From Chrysiogenia bacterium (GTDB lineage Bacteria; JAGRBM01): DNA of 16,161 nt. The notes beneath the pieces were generated by a model. The model saw nothing but the letters and a program-made list of their open reading frames with translations, was not told the DNA's origin and searched no databases. The position numbers and the translations under genes were made by a program. The stretch lies in contig JAGRBM010000593.1 in NCBI GenBank assembly GCA_020434085.1, positions 1 to 16,161 of the forward strand, in the 5' to 3' direction. Of the stretch, positions 1 to 9,600 are shown piece by piece (position 1 is the stretch's first letter; every line of letters begins with the position of its first letter).

Positions 1-2
1 AC

Positions 3-3000
3 AACGGTGCCACCACCGGTGCGGGCGTCTTCGTGGACGACACCAAGGACTTCGCCGCTCTGGGTGCCGGTGCCGGCGCGGATCTGTGTATCCGCACGGT
101 CATCAACCCCTTCACCGAGACCTGCTCGCAGATCAGCGCGCAGCCCGTCGGTGACACGATTGCCTTTACCAACAACACGCCCGGTGATCTCGACGCCTAC
201 CTGGGTGCGAACTGTCAGGCCACGACGGCGGTTGCGGGTGAGAACTTCGTCGGTGTCGGTAATGGCACGGTCAATACCAACCCCGGCACGCTCACGCTGG
301 CCAACGGGAACGTCGAGTTCGGTTCGATCACGGTCGACTGGACGGATATTGGCGGACCTCAGACGGCGAGTATGAACCCTGTGAACGGCCAGTTTGGCGG
401 CGGTAGCGGCATCGACGATGCCGGCACCGTGGTCGACTACATCAACGGTGAGATCACCCTGACCTTCGAAGTCGGTTCGGAGCCCGTTGCGGCCTCCGAC
501 GTCAGCTTCGACTACACCGTGGTCAACCCGGATCGTTGCTCCTACCGCGTGCGCATGATGCGTGAGCCGTTCAACGGTTGCCGCGGTGGTGAGGAAATTG
601 CTTCCTACGACCCGCTCACCCACGCCTCGCCCGGTGCGCTTGATAACCCGGGTATGGGCAAGTCGCTTTCGAGCTTCCAGACGGGCGCTGGCAATGCCGG
701 TATCGTCGCATCCGACATCAACGCCTTTAAGGACAGCCGTCTCGACCTGCTGCTCCGTGCGATCAACGACCTGGCCGACGGCCGCGTCAACGCCACCGAC
801 GATAACGATGCCGGTGGTGCGGATCTCACCCTCGTGAGCGGCGGCGTCAACGACTACAACCTCAGCTACCGCCTGGAGCGTCTGCTGAACTCCCTGGCCA
901 AGGACGACCCGAACACCGGTGAGCAGTCGCTCGTCAAGACCCTGCTCTTCGGCACGGGCGGCGTCCAGGCCAACGAAGAAGGCCCGGTCCAGGCCCTGCT
1001 CAACGACGACGAGGCCCGCGCTTCGCTCACCGCGACGCTCGCCCTCTTCGGTCGTCTGACGACCCTGCCTCCGAACCCGGTTGGCGGCACCAACGCCGAA
1101 AGTGCGTTCGACCGCTATCCGACCTTCGAAACCACTGGTACCGGTGGTTGGCCGGAAGTCACCGCGGCTGCGCCCTGTAACCTCAGCGCGTTCCCCGCCG
1201 GTGATCCCTGCGATGGCAACGCCATCCACGACGCCATCGACTACCAGTTCCTGGCACTCAAGGGCATCCTGGACGTGCTGGGTGATTCCGACGGTCAGGA
1301 CGACGACTACTGCGACGTCTTCGGGCGTCTCGGACTGCCGGCGAACACCTCGACCGACACCATCCAGGATGGTCACTGCGACGATCCGGACGTCCTGTTC
1401 TTCATCGTGTCCCAGTTCAAGCAGCTCGGACTCATCAAGAACCTGCTGCCCGGTATCCAGGTCGTTCTGGAAGCCACCAACGCCACCGGCAACGAGCCTC
1501 CGCTCGACGGATCGAACTCCTGCGGCACGACCCCGGGTGACAACTCCGGTTCGAACATCGGCTTCTTCCGCACCGGTTGCGAGGCTTCGCTCTTCACCTT
1601 CCGTGATCTGCGCAGCAACCGCATCCGCGGCCACCAGACGCAGCTCGATCGCGATGCCCTGGCTGACATCATCCAGCGCACCGTCTTCAGCGGCAACGGT
1701 GACTACTCGATCCTCTCGTGCGTGGACGCCGACGCGGACTGCGACATGAACCTGGAAGATCCGGCCACCTCGACGGTGTATCCGGAGGCCTTCGCCCCGA
1801 TCGATCGTCCCAGCGTGCTGGGCGGCACCGACGGTGTTCTCGAAGGTGCCAACCAGGTCCTCATCCGTGGTGTCTACCAGGCACTGCTCGAGTACCAGGG
1901 TGAAGACACCGGCGCGGTGGTTACCGCCAACGAGATCGACGACCAGGTCGGCTACGGCACGCGCCGCAACCGCTTCGTCGCCCTCGAGGAACTCCTGACG
2001 CGCCTTGCCGGCACGCCCGGATCCTTCGGTGACCTCAGCCAGGCGCTGCGCATCGTTCGCGGCATTGCGGTCGACAAGCGCAACGACGAGCAGTCCGACG
2101 CCCGTGATACCGGCGCCGGCATCCTCGCCGGTGAATTCGGTGACGATCCGACCATGACCGACCCCGAGGGCAACACCCAGCGTGACATCGGCCCGATTCT
2201 CTCGGTCAACGCCGGTCTGTCTTCGCGCGGCACGATCTCCGCTGGTAATCCCTACCAGTCGGCGCTCGACATCGTGGGTGACTTCCTGTTCACCCTGTTG
2301 CGTGACCCGACCGACTGTAATACGGCGACCGTCTCGATCGAGCGCAACGCCGCCGATCCCGGTCAGCCGCTGGCCTGCGCGCCGCGCGATGCGGTGGGCT
2401 TTGCCGGCAATGCCAACTACTCCGAAGACGCCGACTCGGTCTTCCGTGACGTGGGTGTGACGCAGGAGCGTCCGATCCAGCCCATCCTCAACGAAGCCGT
2501 GTTCGAGTCCATCTCCGCCCTGTTTGCCGGTGACGACCAGGCGATCATCGTCCAGGCGCTTCCCTTCCTGGGTGCTTTCCTGAACGAGTCGATTGGTCCG
2601 GTGCTGCAGCGCAACGGTGATTTCCTCGAGTATGACTACTGCGATACGGGCGCCGGCGCCTGCTCGCTCACCGAGGACACGATCGCCGACGCCCTGCTGG
2701 CCGACCTGCAGACGCTGATCCCGGATTCGGATCTGCCGCGTCTCGATCCGATGCTCACCGACGATATGAACCGTGATGGTGACACCGCCGATACGCTGGC
2801 CGGTTACGGAACCAGCTCGCCGCTCAACGACCTCGACGCCAATGCCGGCTGTCCGGTTGGTCCGGATACATTCACCCTCAGCGAGTCTGACAACGTTGTC
2901 GTTGACTGCAACCAGGACAACTTCGACATGGTCAGCACCGCCGACGACTGGGGTGATAGCGTCATCGCATGTCCGGCCGCGGGTGCGGCTGACATCGTTG

Positions 3001-3302
3001 CGAACCCGCTGCGCTGTCAGGATTTGAACCGCGTCACGTCCATCGGCTTCACCTCGACCGACGGTGTCGTGACCGTGGCTCAGATCGACGGTCTGGATGC
3101 GGCATTCTTCGACGGCCTGGCCGACCTCATCGCCAATGAGGATTCGACCACGGTGGTCAACAACCAGTCGAACCGCACGAGCACGGCCTCGGAGTACGAC
3201 ACGTTCACCTTCCGTAACGTCGATTCGACGCAGGCGGTGGACCCGAACTTTATTAACCTGCTGACTTCGCTTGGCGAGCTGCTTGTCCAGACGAACCAGT
3301 AA
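3..3302 (+). CDS. Large exported-type protein of unknown function, 5'-truncated by the window; paralogue of the giant gene downstream
   Basis: About 1,099 codons are visible, ending in TAA at 3300-3302. The frame is already open at position 3, so the ATG at 33 is probably internal and the true start lies upstream. The first 180 or so residues are beta-rich and contain one copy of the 'VDYxxGxxTLTF' beta module. A Cys-containing 'CSYRVRMMREPFNGCRGGE' segment follows, then about 900 residues of mostly helical leucine-rich sequence (LLPGIQVVLEA, VLIRGVYQALLEYQG, RFVALEELLTRLAG). Acidic Asp-rich stretches (DADADCDMNLED near 1730, DMNRDGDTAD near 2765) could bind calcium but are not canonical loops. 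Cysteines are frequent and often paired, which fits an oxidising compartment. The C-terminus (LLTSLGELLVQTNQ) carries no sorting signal, membrane anchor or autotransporter ending that I recognise. It aligns with the giant protein from about residue 3554 onward. Function unknown; an extracellular structural or adhesive role is inference. Confidence 0.5.
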   Translation, partial: NGATTGAGVFVDDTKDFAALGAGAGADLCIRTVINPFTETCSQISAQPVGDTIAFTNNTPGDLDAYLGANCQATTAVAGENFVGVGNGTVNTNPGTLTLANGNVEFGSITVDWTDIGGPQTASMNPVNGQFGGGSGIDDAGTVVDYINGEITLTFEVGSEPVAASDVSFDYTVVNPDRCSYRVRMMREPFNGCRGGEEIASYDPLTHASPGALDNPGMGKSLSSFQTGAGNAGIVASDINAFKDSRLDLLLRAINDLADGRVNATDDNDAGGADLTLVSGGVNDYNLSYRLERLLNSLAKDDPNTGEQSLVKTLLFGTGGVQANEEGPVQALLNDDEARASLTATLALFGRLTTLPPNPVGGTNAESAFDRYPTFETTGTGGWPEVTAAAPCNLSAFPAGDPCDGNAIHDAIDYQFLALKGILDVLGDSDGQDDDYCDVFGRLGLPANTSTDTIQDGHCDDPDVLFFIVSQFKQLGLIKNLLPGIQVVLEATNATGNEPPLDGSNSCGTTPGDNSGSNIGFFRTGCEASLFTFRDLRSNRIRGHQTQLDRDALADIIQRTVFSGNGDYSILSCVDADADCDMNLEDPATSTVYPEAFAPIDRPSVLGGTDGVLEGANQVLIRGVYQALLEYQGEDTGAVVTANEIDDQVGYGTRRNRFVALEELLTRLAGTPGSFGDLSQALRIVRGIAVDKRNDEQSDARDTGAGILAGEFGDDPTMTDPEGNTQRDIGPILSVNAGLSSRGTISAGNPYQSALDIVGDFLFTLLRDPTDCNTATVSIERNAADPGQPLACAPRDAVGFAGNANYSEDADSVFRDVGVTQERPIQPILNEAVFESISALFAGDDQAIIVQALPFLGAFLNESIGPVLQRNGDFLEYDYCDTGAGACSLTEDTIADALLADLQTLIPDSDLPRLDPMLTDDMNRDGDTADTLAGYGTSSPLNDLDANAGCPVGPDTFTLSESDNVVVDCNQDNFDMVSTADDWGDSVIACPAAGAADIVANPLRCQDLNRVTSIGFTSTDGVVTVAQIDGLDAAFFDGLADLIANEDSTTVVNNQSNRTSTASEYDTFTFRNVDSTQAVDPNFINLLTSLGELLVQTNQ
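249..533 (+). repeat. Beta module copy A (GT-[IV]-xY-xxG-xxTLTF family) in the first gene
   Basis: The protein segment has the shared pattern 'NPGTLTLANG' followed by 'GTVVDYINGEITLTFE' and 'VSFDYTVVNPD'. The same core (PGT-strand, turn, Gly-rich hairpin, D/N-Y-x-x-G, alternating hydrophobic strand, then x-Y) recurs six times in the downstream giant gene. In this copy the turn between strands is acidic (GIDDAG) and has no cysteines or EF-hand loop. It lies just before the Arg-Met-Met segment, exactly as copy G does in the giant gene, which supports orthologous placement within the two paralogues. Confidence 0.65.
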
Positions 3303-3317
3303 TTGCTGATCATCGGC

Positions 3318-3354
3318 CGGCCGGGAATCCCTCATGGGGAGGGATTCCCGGCCG
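3318..3354 (+). terminator. Strong stem-loop after the first gene; probable transcript end or 3'-stabilising hairpin
   Basis: Bases 3318-3333 pair perfectly with 3339-3354, a 16-bp stem with no mismatch around a 5-base loop (ATGGG). It begins 15 bases after the TAA of the first gene, the usual place for a terminator. There is no run of T after the stem (ACGCCGG follows), so it may act as a Rho-linked or 3'-end-protecting hairpin rather than an intrinsic terminator by itself. The stem is symmetrical, so it could also fold on a minus-strand transcript. Confidence 0.7.
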
Positions 3355-3507
3355 ACGCCGGTTTAAGACGACCCGATTCCAAGCGCGCGAAGGAGCCCGA
3401 ACAATCCGCACCCACCACCCGATCCGAACCCGGTGGCGTGCACATGATTGAGAACGGCATGATCCAACTTCCGCACTTGGCGAAGCGATCCGAACGAATC
3501 CAACACC

Positions 3508-3552
3508 AAACAAGCGAGCTGCCCGAAAGGGTAGGCCCGCTTGTTTCTTTTT
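3508..3552 (+). terminator. Intrinsic (Rho-independent) terminator with T-tract, 45 bases before the giant gene
   Basis: AAACAAGCG (3508-3516) pairs with CGCTTGTTT (3538-3546). The top of the hairpin is CCC-GAAA-GGG (3522-3531), a stable GNRA tetraloop, with a small imperfect internal segment between the two paired regions. The stem is followed by C and then five T (3548-3552), and further T residues lie within the 3' arm. This is a textbook intrinsic terminator pointing in the + direction. Because it lies between the first gene's own hairpin and the start of the giant gene, it either backs up termination of the first gene, ends a separate short RNA, or works as an attenuator in the giant gene's leader. 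Confidence 0.85.
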
Positions 3553-3561
3553 GACGACATC

Positions 3562-3581
3562 CGGGGCTGGTTGCAGCCCCG
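3562..3581 (+). promoter_or_regulatory. Short hairpin directly before the ribosome binding site of the giant gene
   Basis: CGGGGCTG (3562-3569) pairs perfectly with CAGCCCCG (3574-3581) around the loop GTTG. The stem ends two bases before the GGAAGG Shine-Dalgarno sequence at 3584-3589, so it could affect ribosome access. It has no T-tract. Whether it is regulatory or incidental GC-rich structure is not decidable here. Confidence 0.45.
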
Positions 3582-3583
3582 CT

Positions 3584-3590
3584 GGAAGGT
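3584..3590 (+). promoter_or_regulatory. Ribosome binding site that selects the GTG start at 3598
   Basis: GGAAGGT lies 7 bases before the GTG at 3598-3600, the normal spacing. The next in-frame candidate is ATG at 3622-3624. Its nearest purine-rich element is GGGAAGG at 3601-3607, 14 bases away, which is a poorer fit. Both starts leave the signal peptide intact. Confidence 0.7.
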
Positions 3591-3597
3591 AGATCTC

Positions 3598-3699
3598 GTG
3601 GGGAAGGCTTCCGCCAGCAAAATGCCGGGTGCCGCGCGCAAGTCAGCGGCGGGTATCTGGGCAATCCTCGCGGCACTGCTGTTCTGGCAGGTCGGATGT
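3598..3699 (+). other. Signal peptide with atypical lipobox (Cys34) of the giant protein
   Basis: The n-region has Lys3, Lys8, Arg14 and Lys15. The hydrophobic core is GIWAILAALLFW. Residues 31-34 are Q-V-G-C, followed by a Thr/Ser/Gln/Asn-rich tether (TSSQVNQSAPSS). Gly at -1 and Cys at +1 fit a signal peptidase II site, but Gln at -3, where Leu is usual, does not. Lipid anchoring is therefore likely but not certain. The alternative is cleavage by signal peptidase I. Residue +2 is Thr, not Asp, so if this is a lipoprotein, inner-membrane retention by the enterobacterial rule is not predicted. Confidence 0.7.
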
Positions 3700-6600
3700 A
3701 CATCGAGTCAGGTCAATCAATCCGCGCCTTCGAGCGCCGAGATCAGCCCCCTCATCATCAATTCGCCCATTCGCGTCGAGCTGCCCGCTGAAGGTGCGGT
3801 TCGTTTTGTCGACAACACCGAAGTCACCGTCGCCGGCACCACGCGCCCGCGAACGATGGTCAGCCTGACCCAGCCTGACGGCCTGGTGCGACAGGTGGAG
3901 AGTGACGACAACGGTCGCTACCGGATTCTCAATGTTCCGGTCATCGCGGCGGGGGTCAGCTACCGGCTCGATACGGGTGACCGTGTCCCCGATGGCAGCA
4001 ACGTGGTCAACGACCAACGTGTACCCGTGACCGGCTTCGCGCAGCCCGGCGCGCTCGTTACGCTTTCGGTGGCCAATACGTCCACAACGCTGGCCGTACG
4101 GGCCGACGGTGCGGGCGCTTTCGAATTTCCGGACGTGCCCTTCAACGAGGGGCCCAACGAATTCCAGATCGACATGGACGTCTCGGGCGCCCAGACCACG
4201 CGGGCGGTTTTCGAGTTCACGCTCGATACCACCGCGCCGGTCGTGACCTTCGTGGGCGTGACAACCGGCGAAGTGCTCGACCAGTCCACGGTCTCCATCA
4301 CCGGGCGTCTCAGTGAGAACAACGTCACGATCGAATACACCGATCCCGAAACCGGGGCGGCTGTTTCGTTCGTGAATACCTCGCTCAACTTCGACTTGCC
4401 GTTTTTCGCATTCCCCGATGGGCGGCACAACCTGGAACTGCGATTCATCGATTCCGTGGGCAACACCACCGAGCGGATCCTGAGCTTCCAGGTCGATTCC
4501 CAAGCGCCGAACGTCGTGTTCACCTCGCCGACGCTGCGCCGTGATTTCCTGACCACCGTGCTGGAAGCGGAGATCACCAACCGCCTTCAGTCCTTGCAGG
4601 GATTTACTTCGCCCGACGCGCGAATCGATGCGATTTTTCTCGACACGGATGCCACCTATTCCGGCGCCGCCAATTCCGACGGCAGCTTTGTCGTTCCGGT
4701 CTTCCATGATGCCTTCGGTCATGAGCTGCCCTACGTTCCTGGTGAAAATCGCCTGCGCGTGCTGGTGAGCGATGCCGCCGGAAATACCACGGACATTCGA
4801 ATCAATCTGATCGTTCCTGAAAACCAGGAATTGCCTCCGCCGCTGGCGATGGATTATCCGCAACAGGGTGAGGCCGTGAGCACGTTCGACCGTGACCGCG
4901 CCGCGCTGCTGAGCGGGTGCGGAATCGTTGATGAAGTGATCGCCACGCAAAGCGCGGCCGACACCAGCTTCAGCGGGCAGCTCAACGGCGCCGACCTGAC
5001 GAGCATGTCCCTGCAGATTACGGATCCTGACGGAATCGTCTTCAGCGTGACGGCGCCCAATACATTGACCGCCTCGATGGGCGGTCACACCGGCACGATC
5101 AATGAGGCCACCGGCGACTGGACTCTCAGCTACCTGGCGGCGCCTTCGATTGGCGACATCGTTGCCAGTTATGGCCACGCCTCACCTGGTTGTCTGGACC
5201 CCTCGATCGAAGTAGCGGCGCTCACAGGTGCCGATGCACCCTTCGTTCCGCTCAATTTTGCGCTCGATGGTCGCCGTGTCGGCGCTCCCACCGGCGCGGA
5301 CCGGTTCGTGCGTTGTGACCCGACCATGGCCGGCGGTTATGCCGGCGGCTGCGTGCAGAGCAACGACCGCCTGTGTCTGGAAAATCCGGCAGGCGTGAGC
5401 AATCCCTATCCCGAACTTCGCGATTTGAGCGAAGAGGGGTCGTTCGAAAACATCATTCGCGTCGACAACGATCCCTCCTGCGACCGGGAAGTCCCGCCGC
5501 CCCCGGCCGCGCTTCCGGACGCGGGAAGCAACGGGTGCTTCTCCATGCCCGACGGCAGCCGTTTCCGAGTCGTGCATGTCACACGGGAATCGCCCCCCTC
5601 GGGCGCTTGCCCCGCGGGCACGACCGAGACGCGAATCCTCGGCCCGCTTGTGCCAACCCAGTGGCTGCAGAGCGAGGGCGCGATCTGCGCCGACCCCCAG
5701 ATGCTCGGCCGGTGCCCGTTCCCTGCCGCCATGGACTCCATCGACTCCATTACGCTGCAGCCCGACGGCATTATGCAGCTCGACTTCGACATCAACGCAC
5801 CGGTCAACCCGCTCTGCGATCCGGTGCGACCGACCGATCTGCTTTGTGCCAATGACGGATTCCCGATCAAGGCGGGAGACCGGCTTGTCCTGCGGGTGAC
5901 ATCGTTGATCGGCACGCGGACGCTCGAAGTGAAAGAAGTCCTCTCGGACAGTCAGATTCGAACCGACCCGATCGTCGACAAGCCGATCACCGTGAACAGT
6001 CCGAACCTGTTCGTGAAGATCGATCGGTCGAGCGCCTTCACCATCTCAGACACAATGACCGACGCACAGGGGCGCCTGAGCGAAGGCCGCGTGGCCTCGG
6101 GCCATCCACTCGAATATCAGCAGCTCTTCGGCGCGCTGGTTCCCGTTCCGCTCAACATCCCCGAGTCGCAACACATTTCCATGGTTGCCGGGCGTGAGCC
6201 GCTGACAACGCGCGCCGAAACCGGCTTCCGCGTTCTCAATCCCTCGCGTGCGCGCATCCAGGTGCTCAATCCCACCAACGGGCTGGTTACCACCGACGAT
6301 TCGGTCATTGTCGAAGGATACGTGATCGGGGATCCCGACGCCCAGGCGGTGGAGATCAACGGCCGCGTCGTCGACGTGGACGCATCGGGTCGCTTCCGGC
6401 TGGATCGGCTGCGGCTTGAATTTGGAGAGGTCAACAACATCCAGGTCACCCTGGTGGACACCAACGGCACCGTCGTGACCGAGCAGCGAACCATCGTGCA
6501 GGCCGGCAGCGCGATCCTCTCCACGGACGTATCCATCACCCCGGCCACAACCCCGGCAATCGTTTCGGGCGTTCCCGGCGACAACGTGTTCTTCGTCACG

Positions 6601-9600
6601 GGCACGCTCTCGGACAACGTCGACGTACTCGGCGTGGTCGTGGCGGCCGGTGAAGAGGGCGGCGAACTCATCATCAACGATGGCTGTCCCTCCGACCCGG
6701 GTTATCCCAACGCAACGCTGACGATCAACTCGGGTGGATACGTGCCCGGATTCGCGCAGAGCGATCTGCGTGACCTGGTCAACGGCGTGGGCGGGGCCTG
6801 CGGCGCGCCGCCCTGCGACGTGAACGCCAACCCCTCGATTCTCTATGTCGTGGACGGCCCTTCTGCGGGGGCGAGCATCCGCATCGACGACGCCAGCGCA
6901 CCGAATGTGACGCTTGAAGAAGCGGTGTGCGCGCCCGGATCGCGCCTGATGCTGCTTCAGCGAAACCTGCTGATTCCCGATCGCACCGTGGTTCAGTTGC
7001 CAGAAGAGCGCTGGAGCATCACGGGCACGCTGGTCTCACCCCACGATCGCGCGTTTTTCCACCAGTTCAATTTCGGTTTCACCCAGGACCAGCTTCTGGA
7101 AATTTCCCTGGCCGGTCTGCAGGACAATCAGCCGGGCGCACTCGACACCGACAGCGTCGGCGTTCTGGTGCGCACGGACGTCCCGTTCCTGCGACTGACC
7201 TCACCGGTTCGTTTCAGCGGTGCCGATGCGGAGATCCTGACCGCGGGTTCACCCGAGTGCCTGGCAGTGAACTGCAACTGCGTCGCGCCCATGTGCGACG
7301 CGGTGCTGCGCTCGCCGAGCTCAGCATTCTTCGTGGACGTGGCTCCGGCGAATGCGCCCATCGTGCCGTTCTCGCCGCAGTTCGAAGACATCGCTATCCG
7401 TCCGGGCGATCTGGTTGCCACGGGTGCGGGCCATCGAACCACCAGCAGCAACGAGCACCGTTATTTCCTCGTCTCCGAAGAATACGACGGGACCGTCACC
7501 GACGCGGCGACTCAGCTCAAGCTGATTTCGGTGGACCGCGTGAACCTGGCGCCGAACGTCCTGACCAACCCGGTTGCCAACCAGCCGGGCACGCGGCTTT
7601 CCTTCTCGGTCTATCCGCGCCTGGCCGGGCAGTCGGTTGAGCCCGGCCCGGGACTGCCCGCCGCGCCGGCGGAGACGAATCAGCCGATTCTTACCCGTGA
7701 AACCGAAGTCGATTTCACAGGCTTTACCAGCGTGCCCGATGCGGTTGTCGTGACCGACGGCATTCTGGGCGAGAGTTTCCGTGATGGAACCTTCTTTGTT
7801 CGCGAGGTTCCGGTGAGCGAGGGCATCAATCTGATCGATGTCGTTGCCGAGGACAGCGCGGGTCGGCGTACCACCCAATACGTTGCGATTCAGAGCGACC
7901 CCCGGCCGCCGCATTTCTCGAACATCTGCCTCGCGATCGACAACTCCGTCGCCGGCACGCCCTCGGACGTGTGCGGCGCAACGCAGGCTTCGGTTCCCCC
8001 GGTGCCGGCGCCGTTCCTGGGCTTCCCCTCCGATACCGCGTCGGCGACGGTCCGTAGTCCCCTGGTGGAACTGCGCGGCCTGCTCATCGATGAAAACGCG
8101 GGCTCGGGCGTGCGCAGCATCGACGTTCTGATCAACGATGAGGTGATTCAGCACTACGACGAGTTCACGGGCCTGAACGACCCGCTCGACGGGACCGGCC
8201 TGTTTGCGCATTCGCTGCAGCTCGATCCGGGCGCGAATCTCTACACGCTGCGCGCGACCGACCGTGCGGGCAATGTCTCGGAGATCAAGGTTCTGATTAC
8301 GGCGGATCTGCCCGATCCGCGTCCGCCGTCGGTGCGAATCGATTGTGTGACCGACCCCGCTGCCGGAATTCTGCCGGGCGGCGCATTCGCCGGGCGCAAC
8401 GCGCTTACCAGTCTGGTGCCGGGTTCGCGCCAGATCATCGGGGTGGGCGACGGCCTCACTGCGGACTTCAACTACACGATGCCCCGCGGCCCAGTGCAGC
8501 CGGGCACCGTGATGGTTACCGACGGAGTGGAAACCTGCGCCGATGACGGCGCAGGCGGATTGCTCTGCACCGGCGGCGGGACCAACACGATCAACTATGC
8601 CACCGGCGATGTGGAAGTGAGCTTTGCGCTGCCCTCGCCGGCGGGTGCCGCTGTTGAAGTCGACTACACGCGCGTGCTCAATCCGGCGGGCAATCCCGCG
8701 CGGGCCTTCTGCACCCACGCGCGCAAGGACGACAGCAATTTCTCGGAAGCCGACAACCCGGTCACGCCGGTGGACATGCGCTCGCCGCCGGCCGGGATGC
8801 CGGGCGGGGCCCCGGCGATTGTTCCGGTAGATGACCGCATCGTCTCCAGCGGACAGGCCGTTCTGACCGGCGCATTCCTGGCACGCAACGGCGTCACGCC
8901 GGCGCTTGCCATCAACGGAAAGACGGCGGGTCTCGAACTCTCGGGCATGGCGCCGGGTCTCGTGCGTCCGGCGCTGGGACCGATCAGCACCGGCCGCGCC
9001 GGCCAGTCGATCATCACCGTGTCCACGCCGGTCAGCGAGCTGTGTTACTGCCCGCTCGCGGATGCGGGCGGCGCGGCCAGCTGCATGCCGGGCCAGCTCG
9101 TGCCCGTTCTGCAGGTCGGTGACAGCGTGGCGCTCGTCTCCAACGCCAACGCCCAGGCTGCCAACAACGGGCTCTATACGATTCTCAATGTTTCCAGCCT
9201 GTGCACGTTCCAGCAATTCTCGCTCGACCGGCCGCTGGTGGTGGATGCCTACAACAATCCAGCTTCGGCCGATGCGATGCTGGTGCAGTATGAGCATACC
9301 TTCCTTGCAACCGCAGTCGATCTGCTGAACGAGGGGTTCAACTCCCTCGCAATCGAGGCCTCCGACGAGGAAGGCCGGGTTTCTCTCCAGAGCTTTGGCG
9401 TGATTCGCGATACGAATCCGCCGGCGCTCACCATTCAAGGTGCCGTAGACGGGTTCTCAATCAGCGCGGTAGCTCCCGCGGTGATTGTGACTGATCCGAA
9501 CCTGTGTACAAGCGAGCTGGTCTGTCCCACGGGAGGACTGGACCCGAACTTGTTCGGGCCCGGCCTCCCTGGGGCCGGCGAGCAGGCGATGCACATCATC

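Larger units (their letters stand above)
3303..3597. other. Intergenic region between the two paralogous genes; leader of the giant gene
   Basis: This 295-bp gap is the only noncoding stretch of note. It contains three stem-loops on the + strand, listed separately, and ends in the ribosome binding site of the giant gene. Between the first hairpin and the intrinsic terminator (3355-3507) I see no convincing promoter hexamers, no recognisable riboswitch and no credible gene. The 9-base sequence GATCCGAAC occurs twice, at 3421-3429 and 3487-3495. A transcript that starts inside the gap and ends at the terminator is possible but cannot be shown from sequence alone. Confidence 0.6.

Noticed and set aside
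3400-3440. Sequence resembling the 'CCGAUCC...CCGAAC' part of 5S rRNA
   Set aside because: Only a short stretch is similar. The conserved 5S helices and the expected length of about 115 bases are missing.
3441-3480. Possible promoter with TTGAGA at 3448-3453
   Set aside because: No acceptable -10 hexamer lies at 16-18 bases spacing, so it is not supported.
3444-3554. Small open frame of 36 codons (MIENGMIQLPHLAKR...) in the intergenic gap, also readable from 3303
   Set aside because: It runs straight through the intrinsic terminator stem and T-tract and has no clear Shine-Dalgarno sequence. The codons at its end are the terminator itself.
3643-5178. Long minus-strand open frame (511 codons) opposite the start of the giant gene
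   Set aside because: Its translation is rich in Arg, His and Gly with no domain pattern, as is typical for the antisense of a GC-rich gene. The + strand frame has a signal peptide, Ig-like domains and repeats.
7321-9438. Minus-strand open frame of 705 codons
   Set aside because: It is an antisense shadow of the giant gene. The composition is low in hydrophobic segments and high in Arg and His, with no recognisable motif or ribosome binding site. Third-position GC bias explains the lack of stops.
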